This document shows, piece by piece, positions 1 to 9,045 of a stretch of DNA of 64,000 bases. Under the pieces are notes generated by a model. It saw nothing but the letters and a program-made list of their open reading frames with translations. It was not told where the DNA came from and ran no database searches. This DNA is from Spongospora subterranea f. sp. subterranea (lineage: Eukaryota; Endomyxa: Phytomyxea; Phytomyxea; Plasmodiophorida): positions 1 to 64,000 of the forward strand of contig JAUGWO010000238.1 of the NCBI GenBank assembly GCA_049724395.1. Reading direction: 5' to 3'. The translations under genes and the position numbers were made by a program. Numbering within the stretch: the first letter of the stretch is position 1; each line of letters opens with the position of its first letter.

Positions 1-2365
1 ATGGGTCGCAGTGTCTTATTCATGTTCTTGTTGATTTCTCCTGCCAATCAAGGTAGGTAATAGTTCAGTTTCCCTCCTATAAATCCTCTACATATTTGTT
101 GATATGTTCTGTATGGTATCTGGTATTTTCTTATTTCTCGTTCCAGTTTACATCGTTTCCTTATATCGTTGGCCACTTCTGTCAGTTGAATCATGAAAGT
201 TGAGTGGTTATTTTCGTTATTGGCATTAGCGTTGCTCCCAGGTATTGCACTGTTTTGGTCGTCTGGATCGTTTGTTCATCGATAGTCAATTTTTTGTCTG
301 TGGGTGAGTATTCATTAAATAAAATGTTTGTTTTGAGCCATTGGATTTTGATCCTGTTGTCTTTACACCATTGCTGTAGTTTGGTGTTATCACTTCTCAG
401 TTTTGTGAGTACTTCCTGTTTTGTGTCTCCAATAGCCCATTGTGTTGTGTCATCCACATACACATTACTGTTATTAGTCTCTAAAGGCACGTCATATATG
501 TAGATTATCCACAGCAACACACTTATACTGGATCCCTGTGGAATACCATTCTCCTGTCTATGTACTTCAAAATTGGTGTTTCTGTAATTCACCTCAAATA
601 CTCTGTTTGTTAGCCAGTCATTAATCAGTAATATCAGATATGGATCTATCCCCATTTTTCTCATTTTCTGGATCAGCAATGTTCGTTGCACTCTATCGAA
701 TGCCTCCATGAAGTCGTAGACAATCATGGCGAATTGTTGGTCTTTGCCGCCGTTAATCCTGCATTATGTAGCAGTCTTAACAATGCATGTGTTGTGCTGT
801 GTGCTGGCCGACATCCAGATTGGTTATCGGGTATGTGCTCGCTCGCTAGTTGTCTTATTCTATGTTCGATTATTCCTTCCACAATCTTTGCTATGTCAGG
901 CAATAATGATATCGGTCGATATTCTCCTGGTTTCGCTTTGGGTAGTGTCCTTATTTTTTGGCGATCTTCATTTCCTGTGGAAAGCACCCAATGTCGATGA
1001 TGTCGGTATTGATTGCTTTCAGGAATATGTCCTTGATTATGTGATTTGTGCACATATGTTTAATCAGGCTGTTGGGGATTCCGTCTATTCCTCCAGCAGA
1101 TTTGCTGTTGGCTTTCTTAACTGCTCTTTCCAGTTCTCTGGTGGTTAAATGCGCTGTTGGTGTTTTCAATCGTTCCTTCAATAATTCTGCAAGGAGCAGT
1201 TCGTGCTCCATTTTTTCTATTTCTGTCAGTGTGAGATCTGGTGCACAGTAGATTTCTTCGAACTTCGAGGCGATGTTCTCTACCTCTTCTTTTGCTTCGT
1301 TGGTGTAAGTTTCATATTTGTTTCTTCTTTTGTTTGTTTGTGGGCTGATCTGTTTTACCAGTCTCCAGAGTGCTCCTGTCTTATCCTCACACGCTGTTTT
1401 GACCATTTTTGTCAAGTGCTTGTTTTTGGCTTTGACGTATTGTTTCTTAAATTCTATTGCAGCTTTGTTTAGTGCTTCTTTTCTCTGTGTGATTTGTGCT
1501 TCATTTTTGTGTGAGCATCGCTGTTTGCAATTTGCGTCTGAGTTTGTTTCTCAGTTTAAGTGCCTCTTTCAAATGTTCGTTCCAGAACTTGCATCTGTTC
1601 AATCTAACGCATTTGTATTTTATGCTTTGCTGTAGCATTGTAGTGAATTTGAACAGTCCCATAGCGTTATCAGATTGGTTTTCAATGGCTGTCATGACTC
1701 TTTTCCTATCAATTGTTAATCTGTGGTTAGTTTTGCCTCTAATGCTGGTTTCGATTGTTGTTGGAAGATGATCACTACTCAGGTCTGTGTGGACTTCGAA
1801 GTTCACAATCTGTTTTGCCATCTTCCTATTCGCCAGTATGATATCTAATGTGTTGTTCTCTCTGGTTGGTATTTCAGGATCGTTCATAATTCTGAACTCC
1901 TCTGGTATTCCGTCTATGTATGTGTGGTTTTCTATGTGATTTGTGCCAAATCTCTTATCTCTAGTATTTAGGTCCCCTGTGATGAGAATGGACTCGTTTT
2001 TTGTCTCTGAGAAGATTTCAATCTGCTTCCAGTATGCTCTTCTAGTTGGTCTGTCAATATCAGGTGGGATATATGTGTGTATCAGTATCATTTCGTTGTA
2101 TAATTTGTTTTACAAAATTGTGCTGTCATAGCGAATTGTTCAAAGCATTGAATTGCCGGTGGATATAGTTTTTCAATTTTGACATGTTCTCGCCAAAAAA
2201 TTCCTGATTGTGTGTATCGATCATCACATTCCTAGTGTGGAAATCCATGAATATTACGTCTGCAATACAGATTACATCTATTAGGTGTTAATTCGCAAAA
2301 TGTGCCAGTTCGGTTGCCTTCTCCTCGCTTAATGAACATGCGTTCCATTGTGCTATAATCAAATT
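1..2365 (-). CDS. LINE ORF2: APE endonuclease plus reverse transcriptase (partial, broken)
   Basis: The endonuclease starts near 2,365 (IIAQWNACSL, the usual APE N-terminal strand) and continues through GDLNTRD near 1,970 and SDHLP near 1,770, which hold catalytic Asp/Asn and Asp-His residues. The RT follows: YRPISLLP near 920, then DFMEAFD near 705, GIPQGSS near 540 and the catalytic YVDDT near 460. These give target nicking and cDNA synthesis. Frame changes occur between blocks (around 950-1,050, 720 and 1,420-1,500) and in-frame stops sit in the first endonuclease exon-like block (2,100-2,290), so the chain is not continuous. The 3' part of the RT and any tail are outside the window. Confidence 0.85.
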
Positions 2366-2899
2366 TCTGTTATTCTTTACTTGTTTCGCTTTCACCTTAA
2401 GGCGCGCAAAACATTGTGTTATTTTCAGTTGTCTTTTTTGTTTGGTTGAGGCATCGTTGTTTGAGCATTTTTCGGTGATCCTTATAATTGAGGTTCTTGT
2501 AGTAGTTCTTCTTTCTTTGTTTGATTATTGTATTTTTTTCCGAAGTTACCGGAAATGTTGACGTTGTTATCAATCACGTAATGAGATTGGTCTAAACGTT
2601 GGATTGAGTCATTGTCTCTAGATATCCTATGTTGTAGACTTCTGTTGGTGGTGTCGCTTGTGACGATGCTAAGCTTTTCCAGTTTTTGCAGTAATTCGCT
2701 GATCCTGTTTTTTGGTGTCAGCATTGTGGGTTGGTCTACCGGTAGTTCGTTCTCCCCAGTTAGCAGACAATTGTTCGGCTGAGTTGTTTCAATTTTGTTG
2801 GCCAATGATTCGTCGTCAGTTATCTTTAATGAGACCTGTTTCGGTCCATCTATTGTCCGATATTATTGTTTCCCAATGTAATTTTCAACGTATTTCTCA

Positions 2900-3870
2900 C
2901 ATTGATCATGTATTGTTGTAATGTTACTATTGATCAGAGTGTCTTCATCAATTAGAAATAGAGTCCCATAATGGTTCAGTCTGCTATGTCCCATTGGGGT
3001 TGATGGTTTTCTATTCATGTGGTGCAGTACATAGATCGTACTCTTCCAATGAACGCTGTCTCTGAATTTTGGAAAACACGATTCGATCCATTTTTGTATA
3101 TCTGTGGTCAGATGTTGATCCTATATATAAAAGCTGCTATTGTAAACTCGAACAATCCAGCCCATTGCCGGTCCTGTTCCATTATGTCTAGATATTGATC
3201 AAGAGTACAATTCTCGTTGTTGGGTAATGATCCGGCGTAGTTCAGTGTTTTTGTCGCTATGACTCTTCCCTGATTTTGGTCTCTGGCATAGTCACATATT
3301 TTTTCTAGGTAATTCCTGAACAGTAATGTCTGGTATTGCTCCTGTTGTTCTGATTGCTTCGAATGCACAGTTGCCTACTCCAATTACTTTTAAACATATT
3401 TGTTGTGATCAATTGTAAGGCTACAAGTGGCATGTAATCCGGTGCTATCTCCTCCTGTTCCTTTCTGCTTCTCGTGGGGATGTATCAAAGACCTTCCCCG
3501 ACAATGTGCTACACTATGTAGACTATTTCCTCTATGTGGCCTGCCTTTGATATCTGTCTTATACAATTTATGTAGTCTTATGCTCTCTTGGCCATCAAAA
3601 CATCTGACTGAGGCATTTGTGAGCTCAAATAGCCCTACCCATTGTCTGTCTTGTTCCATAATGTCTAGGTATCCATCGAGTGTCGAATATGAGTTGTCCG
3701 GCAGCGATCCAGCGTAGTTGAGTATTTTCATTGCTATTGGTCTTCCTTGTTGAGGGTCTCTGGCATATTGACATATCATTTGTCGTAGTTGCTGAACAGT
3801 TGTGTCTGTGATGGCTTCTGATGTTCGGATTGCTTCTAGCGCGCAATTGCCTATTCCAATTACATCTTCA
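2900..3870 (-). CDS. Two OTU-like cysteine-protease modules inside the LINE
   Basis: Two related segments follow each other. The upstream copy (about 3,870-3,540) starts IGIGNCALEAIR and continues to GYLDIMEQDRQWVGLFEL. The downstream copy (about 3,390-3,130) starts GVGNCAFEAIR and contains DQYLDIMEQDRQWAGLFEF. The pattern G-N-C-(A)-x-E-A-I, then a Y..IMEQ..QW.GLFEL block, matches OTU deubiquitinase-like proteases: catalytic Cys after Asn, and the W-G-x-x-E-L motif before the last strand. The catalytic His near the C-terminal end is not clear in either copy. The upstream copy ends in PDYMPLV, where many retroelement OTU domains have HYMPL. Both copies contain frame changes. A polyprotein-processing or deubiquitinating role would be inference. 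Confidence 0.55.
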
Positions 3871-3910
3871 AAAATATATTTGTGTTTTTGATTTCAATAT
3901 TACACGTTGC

Positions 3911-4164
3911 GTGTAATTTGTTTTTGTTTCCACCTTGTAATGTTCTGTGCTCATTCTTTTTCTGTGGTGTTCGGGTTAGTATGTTTTTCATTTCCTTTGG
4001 TGAGTAATAAGTTTTTTTGATTGTGTTTGTTCTCCTCGTGTAATTTGTTTTTGTTTCCACCTTGTAATGTTCTGTGCTCATTCTTTTTCGATGGTGTTCG
4101 GGTTAGTATGTTTTTTATTTCCTTTGGTGAGTAATAAGTTTTTTTGATTGTGTTTGTTCTCCTT
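3911..4164. repeat. 127-bp direct tandem duplication, two copies
   Basis: A 127-bp segment at 3,911-4,037 is repeated almost exactly at 4,038-4,164. Both copies begin GTGTAATTTGTTTTTG and end with TTTGTTCTCCT. The duplication lies between the ORF1 knuckles and the first OTU module of the LINE, in T-rich sequence. Because 127 is not a multiple of three, it shifts the frame. The few differences suggest a recent local duplication. Confidence 0.9.
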
Positions 4165-4509
4165 GTGTTCATCAATGTGTCGGTAGTTCGATCATGTATC
4201 GCGTCTTGCTGTACGTAGTATATTTTATTTGGGTCGATTGGAGGACATTGATATTTGATTTTCAAGCGTTTTGACGGTATCACTCGTATCGAACAATTGC
4301 AGCCAGATCAAAGGAATAATACATAAATGTGCGACATGTGACTCTAGCCATTCTCCATCCTTGCTCTCGTTCGAAATTGATCGATCCTGGACTCTTGAAG
4401 CGGTAATCAGCTAGATTGAGAATCGATGTGCTTGTTATTGGTATTTTTGTGTTTGCTCTGTTCTTGTTTTGCTGACTTTTTGTTTGTTGGTTGGTTATGT
4501 ATCTATTGG

Positions 4510-5142
4510 TGATAGCCGTTTTTATTCGGTACTTAGCACATCTATAGTCGTCGTAGTGGTAAACTTTGTCTGGGCATGTTTTTGATAGGTGTCCCTCTTT
4601 TTCACATGTCGCACATTGTGTTGTGCGGTTGATCTGGCTGCAGTCGATCGCTTTATGCTGATTGTCACCACATATGGCACATTGGTGGTTGTTGCAGTAG
4701 TCCTTTTTAACGCCGTCCTTTTTGAGTCAGTGTAGGCATACGTTGCTTTTTCGTTTTCTGGGTTTTTCCGTCGTGTAAAAATTTCCATGAATTTGTATCT
4801 TCCCTGCTTGGATGACTGTTTCAGCTTGTTGTTTAGTCTGATATGTAATGATGGCTGACTTTCCCGCTTTTGATCGCCTTACAAGGTTTTTAACCAGCGA
4901 TTGCGCCGTAAATGCTTCCGGTGTCGACCATCCATTCCGGCACTGAGTGGAAATAATGACCTGCCTGTCCAAATTCCTCTTTTCATCTGATGCTGGTCGA
5001 CATTCGCATCCGATTGATTTTGAGATTGCATGAACGTGTTGATATTGCCCTGTGGGATAATTATGATCATGCAGTATGGCAATAGTATTATCTTTTGTTT
5101 ACCTTTTCTCAAGTTGGTTAGTATAACCAGGTTTTGTTTCAT
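4510..5142 (-). CDS. LINE ORF1-like protein with two CCHC zinc knuckles (broken)
   Basis: Minus-strand coding remnant. One open segment runs from about 5,142 to 4,879 and another from about 4,972 to 4,727. In the frame covering 4,720-4,505 there are two perfect CX2CX4HX4C knuckles: CAICGDNQHKAIDC and CATCEKEGHLSKTC. Such knuckles bind nucleic acid in ORF1/gag-like proteins of LINEs. At least two frame changes separate the segments. A further open stretch, 5,523-5,326, may be the N-terminal part but has no recognisable motif. Confidence 0.7.
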
Positions 5143-5530
5143 TTTGATATTGGCTTTGGGGAACTTAATGTACCATCCTATCTGTTTAGAAAATTCGACA
5201 ATTAATCTACCAATGTCTTTGGTCGTTACTATTGCCTGTTCATAATTCGTTGCATCTTTAACCTTGTCAATGGCCGGTTTGTCATTGGTAATTTTACTTT
5301 TGAGTTTTTGTGGGTGTTGGGTCTACTACTGGTTGTTCCATTCGTTGACGCTTCTCAATGATGGGGGTGGATTCGATTTCCATGTCTGGGTACGGCCATA
5401 GGTAGTCTCGTTTGGACCATCAAAGTATTCATTCTGCATGGTACAATGGATATGCAGTCTTATTGGCAATTGGATGACAAACCGGCCACCGACAGGATTA
5501 AAGATGCAACAAATTATGAACAAGCGATAA

Positions 5531-5784
5531 TAACGACCAACGTCCGTTCAGAAATGATAGTCCGATTTGCGGAGTTTCAAACCAGTCACGCGGTTTTGAA
5601 TGTTGTGAGGTTTTGAGTTGCGCAGACGCTCTGCAATTTTTCTCACGTATCAATAGCTATAAACAGAGCCAGTTCGGGGCTGTGCTATGACTTCTACAAA
5701 ACTAGGGTTTAAAATGGTTGCTGTAGAACCCCCGCTAGGGCCCCAATTCCTGGTTATTTCAACTCTAGATGATGCCGCTAGATG
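5531..5784. other. Junction between LINE and mariner, no gene recognised
   Basis: Roughly 250 bases between the last LINE-like frame and the first recognisable mariner codons. It should contain the mariner left terminal inverted repeat and 5' UTR, but I could not match it to a partner repeat because the right end of copy 1 is missing. Confidence 0.4.
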
Positions 5785-6901
5785 CGGAACGAGGAAAGCG
5801 ACCCAACGCTACTAACAGCGAGCGAAACGGGGTACTGCAGGCGTTGTTACGACAGTCCAAAGATAGCACTTTGAAAACGGGGGGCAATAAAGGAAGTTGC
5901 AGCGGCTTTTGAACTTTCTACCGAATCGGTGTCCAGGATTTGGAAAGGGCAAAGAATGCTTCAACATCGGTCAAGCATTCGCTGACGTCAGTTCTAGAAT
6001 AAAAGGCAGATCGGGTAAAACGAACATGTGCAGAGAGGAATTGCAGAGAAAAATCCAAGTTCCAAGAGGAACTCTAGCAGGACTTTCCAAAGCATCTCCA
6101 ATTTCAATTGGAACATTGTTTAACCTCAAATCAGAGGACAATTTGAAAAGAATTTCCAGTACAGTTAAGCCGATGCTTACTGAAGAAAACAAGAAGCAGA
6201 GGCTTCAATTCGCGCTCTCCTTGCTCTGCGAAAACTCAAACACATTTCAAACCATGTACGATTACGTCCATGCTGATGAAAAATGGTTTTACTTGACCAA
6301 AACAAAAGCCAACTACTACCTTTTGCCCGAAGAAGAGATGCCACACCGAACGGTCAAGAGCAAGCGCGTCATTGCCAAGGTGATGTTCCTTGCTGCGGTT
6401 GCAAGGCCGCGCTATGATCCAAACCGGAAATGTCAATTTGACGGCAAGATTGGGATCTGGCCGTTTGTCAGCAAAGAGCCTGCAAAAAGAGGGTCTCGAA
6501 ACAGAGCGCGAGGCACCATAGTTACCAAACCTATTGAGGTCACCAGGGTTGAGTATATTCAAGCGATTACAGAGAAAGTGATCCCGTCTATCAAGGAAAA
6601 ATGGCCAGTTGGAAGCAAAGACATGCATATAAAAGTCCAGCAGGATCACGCGCGTCCACACGCTAAGGTGGACGATCCGGTCATAATTGAAGCTGGAACA
6701 TCGTCAGGTTGGAAAATTTCCCTGATTTGCCAGCCACCCAATAGTCCAGATTTCAATGTTCTGGATTTAGGATTTTTCAATTCAATTCAAGCCTTACAGC
6801 ATCAAATAGCCCCAAAAACCATTGGCGAACTCATCGAAGCAGTGGAAACTGCTTTTATTGAAACGCCCATCGAAAAACTTGTGACAGTCCGATATGACTG
6901 A
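5785..6901 (+). mobile_element. Mariner-like DNA transposon, DD39D type, copy 1 (C-terminus lost, frameshifted)
   Basis: A transposase of the Tc1/mariner superfamily. The N-terminal helix-turn-helix is readable at about 5,785-5,965 (KEVAAAFELSTESVSRIWK) in a frame different from the main open frame, 5,897-6,901, so there are one or two frame changes near 5,885-5,970. The catalytic core shows HADEKWF (first Asp), QQDHARPH (second Asp) and SPDFNVLDLGFF (third Asp), with 39 residues between the second and third. DD39D with NVLDLGFF is the signature of plant-type mariner-like elements (Osmar/Soymar group). The conserved C-terminal tail present in copy 2 is absent: after position 6,877 the sequence diverges and soon reaches a stop. 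Confidence 0.9.
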
Positions 6902-7331
6902 TAACCATATCGGAGAAACAAAAGCTTGAACATCAACAAGCTGGAACATTTCCTTGTCATGCCAGCCCTAGCTTTCTGGTGATTGTTCAGCATTCTCAAT
7001 CGCTTGCTGGTCGCATATCAACGATATTGGGAGGTTAGCAGCTAATCGTAATCTGCCTTTGCCAATATGAGCAAGCGCGTACCGGTTACAGCCACCTATT
7101 CTCATGGTCGATTCCATCGCCATGTGCATAGAAAGAAAAACATTGTCAAGATTTTTCGATGGGCGTTTCAATAAAAGCAGTTTCCACTGCTTCGACGAGT
7201 TCGTCAATGGTTTTTGGGGCTATTTGATGCTGTAAGGCTTGAATTGAATTGAAAAATCCTAAATCCAGAACATTAAAATCTGGACTATTGGGTGGCTGGC
7301 AAATCAGGGAAATTTTCCAACCTGACGATGT
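6698..7331. repeat. 180-bp inverted repeat made by two mariner copies
   Basis: Positions 6,698-6,877 (end of mariner copy 1) and 7,152-7,331 (start of mariner copy 2, minus strand) are reverse complements over 180 bases with very few mismatches. The spacer is 274 bases. A transcript across it could fold into a long hairpin. Confidence 0.9.
6968..7330 (-). mobile_element. Mariner-like transposon copy 2, inverted C-terminal fragment
   Basis: A minus-strand piece of the same DD39D family. It starts in the catalytic core (SPDFNVLDLGFF equivalent near 7,280) and continues past the point where copy 1 stops, giving the C-terminal tail LDNVFLSMHMAMESTMRIGG and then NRYALAHIGKGRLRL. This tail is typical of plant-type mariner transposases. 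There is a frame change near 7,145-7,210. Its 5' part is missing because the sequence ends at 7,330, exactly where the LTR of the neighbouring retroelement ends. Confidence 0.85.
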
Positions 7332-7608
7332 GCTGTAATATTGCTATTTATACCATGTTTTCCTTGTACTTTACTATGTTTTCTATTTGCATTTTTTCCC
7401 ACCATCACGTGATTGTATCTGATTGGTGTTTTGAGTCTTAATATAACCATTTCTGTGAGTCCGTTGCTGTTAGTCTTATCTGATATGCCACGTCCCCATT
7501 GGAGGGCAAGGCCGGACCAGAGAGAGAGGGAGAGGAAAAAGAGAGAGGAATTTATTGAAGAAGATTTTCCAAAGAGATCATGAGTACAGTACTCTGTAGT
7601 GCAGTACA
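7331..7608 (-). repeat. Probable 3' LTR of the Ty3/gypsy fragment
   Basis: On the minus strand this 278-bp stretch begins TGTACTGCACTACAG directly after a polypurine tract (AAAGGGGGA) and ends ...TTACAGCA, giving TG...CA termini. Only one copy lies in the window, so the ends rest on the polypurine tract and the mariner breakpoint, not on a second LTR. Confidence 0.65.
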
Positions 7609-7644
7609 TCCCCCTTTCAGAAAAAGAAATCTAGTGAAAGAAAT

Positions 7645-8991
7645 CTAGACTGGTAACTCTTTTACCAGATGATGGTCAGAATTATCTGACAAAAACTGTT
7701 GTACTACAGTAGGAATATCCTCCAGCATTGTATCAAAAGGTTCCCAAGTGGCGTCAGTGGTTTCAAAACCACTCCACTGGATGAGGAGGTCCAGTTGTCC
7801 AGACTCTGGATTGCGACGAATGTCGATAATGCTTGCCACTTCGAATTTGGTGGAGGAAGTTACTCCGATATTATCCAGAAGAGCTGTGGTAACCTGTAAG
7901 TCACGATCGCAGTAGTATTTCAAACGTTGAGCGTAAATTTCAGTTCGCTCGCCGGTGATTAGAAATTCCACACGGTATACGTGTTCGTTGATCATACCAA
8001 TAATACGAGCAGGTCCGAGCCAATTACACACGGTTTTATGTGAAAACCGCTTGATATTGGAGGCGACCAGCACGTAGTCGCCAATTGTGAAATTGATTGG
8101 CTTTGTGCGAGCATCCTTGGAGCGGGACCGATGTTGTTGTGCACGCGGTTTGGATAAACGACCAGCGACTTGTTGATGGATGGCGTCAATCGACGATGCG
8201 AGTTGAGCCGTTAGTGACTGAATACGACCAGGAGTTACTGGGATGTCACTTACTGAATCCAAAAACGGAACAAATATCGTGGATAGTAGTGTTGTAGGAT
8301 TAAGGCCTGTCATGATTGTGACAGGAGAATAACCGATTCGTGGCCGTACACGTTGGTTCAAAGCCATGTTAACGATGGGGAGAATGAAAGGCCAATGGAC
8401 GTCAAAAGTGAGACTACATTCAGAGAGTAGTTTCTTCAAAGTCTCAAGAATATGCCGGTTCACGATTTCCACCGTTCCGTTTGCCCATGGGGTGTAGGCC
8501 GTCGTGAAATGTCGTGGTATGTGTAGACGACTGCAGAGCTCATCGATCACACGGTTTTTGAAGTGAGTTCCCTGATCGGACACATGTTGATGCACGATTC
8601 CAAACCGTTTAAACCAGTCGATTAGACCGGTTGCCACTGTGTGATGATCGGCAGATTCACACGGGATTAGCTCCACGAAGGCAGAGAAATCGTCCTTGAT
8701 CACTAGAATGTATTGAAATAAGTGAGGAACGCCTTTCTTGACCTTAGCAATGAACAGGAGATCATAATGCAGAACACGGTTGGGTTGAGTTGCATGCATT
8801 GCATAGCCAAAAGGACGGGGAACGACAGACCCGTTGACCCGTAGGCAATGTAAACATTTGGAAACAAACTCGGTTATCATACTGTTCATGTTCTGCCACC
8901 AGAACCACCTGCGGTTGAGCTTGATCGAGGAGTCCGATACAAGATGACCGGATATTCCCATGTGGGCCACGACCATGATCCGAAGTTGCAT
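7645..8991 (-). CDS. Retroelement integrase plus chromodomain (polyprotein 3' portion)
   Basis: An open frame of 448 codons belonging to the Ty3/gypsy fragment. It has an HHCC zinc-binding region near the N-terminus (H..GISGH, then CLHC), a DDE-type integrase core (HYDLLF, SDQGTHFKN, ANGTVEIVNRH), a GPY-like segment (NWLGPARI) and a C-terminal chromodomain (EVASIIDIRR ... LLIQWSGFETTDATWEP). Integrase inserts the cDNA and chromodomains direct some elements to chromatin marks. Treated as part of a fossil. Confidence 0.9.
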   Translation of the reverse strand: MQLRIMVVAHMGISGHLVSDSSIKLNRRWFWWQNMNSMITEFVSKCLHCLRVNGSVVPRPFGYAMHATQPNRVLHYDLLFIAKVKKGVPHLFQYILVIKDDFSAFVELIPCESADHHTVATGLIDWFKRFGIVHQHVSDQGTHFKNRVIDELCSRLHIPRHFTTAYTPWANGTVEIVNRHILETLKKLLSECSLTFDVHWPFILPIVNMALNQRVRPRIGYSPVTIMTGLNPTTLLSTIFVPFLDSVSDIPVTPGRIQSLTAQLASSIDAIHQQVAGRLSKPRAQQHRSRSKDARTKPINFTIGDYVLVASNIKRFSHKTVCNWLGPARIIGMINEHVYRVEFLITGERTEIYAQRLKYYCDRDLQVTTALLDNIGVTSSTKFEVASIIDIRRNPESGQLDLLIQWSGFETTDATWEPFDTMLEDIPTVVQQFLSDNSDHHLVKELPV

Positions 8992-9045
8992 TTGGAATGA
9001 TGCGATCCAAACCGGACCGGTTGATGTCTTCCATGTTTCGTTGTC

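Larger units (their letters stand above)
1..5530 (-). mobile_element. Non-LTR retrotransposon (LINE), 3' end cut by the window edge
   Basis: A minus-strand LINE whose reading order runs from about 5,530 down to 1. In order it has an ORF1-like region ending in two CCHC zinc knuckles, two OTU-like modules, an APE-type endonuclease and a reverse transcriptase. The frame is interrupted several times in the ORF1 and OTU parts, while the endonuclease and RT keep longer open frames, so this copy is probably inactive. RT thumb and 3' UTR would lie left of position 1. The RT (start of the RPISLLP block, YVDD catalytic box) and the APE endonuclease fit the Jockey/CR1/I-like side of LINEs; the clade is not resolved. 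The 5' boundary is not sharp: open frame resembling element sequence runs to about 5,523 and the mariner N-terminus begins near 5,785. Confidence 0.85.
7331..9045 (-). mobile_element. Ty3/gypsy LTR retrotransposon fragment with chromodomain, 5'-truncated
   Basis: A minus-strand fossil holding the 3' half of an element: the integrase (HHCC region, catalytic core, GPY-like region), a C-terminal chromodomain, a purine-rich tract at 7,609-7,617 and one LTR at about 7,331-7,608. Gag, protease, RT and RNase H and the 5' LTR are absent, so it is not a complete element. The integrase style (VSDQGTHFKN, FTTAYTPWANGTVE) resembles elements I associate with oomycetes, which is memory-based. The LTR end coincides with the broken end of mariner copy 2, so it seems to have inserted into that copy. 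The left junction near 9,045 runs straight into the ankyrin repeats. The long open frame suggests a fairly young copy. Confidence 0.9.

Noticed and set aside
6236-6661. Minus-strand 141-codon frame inside mariner copy 1
   Set aside because: It is antisense to the transposase core with no motif.
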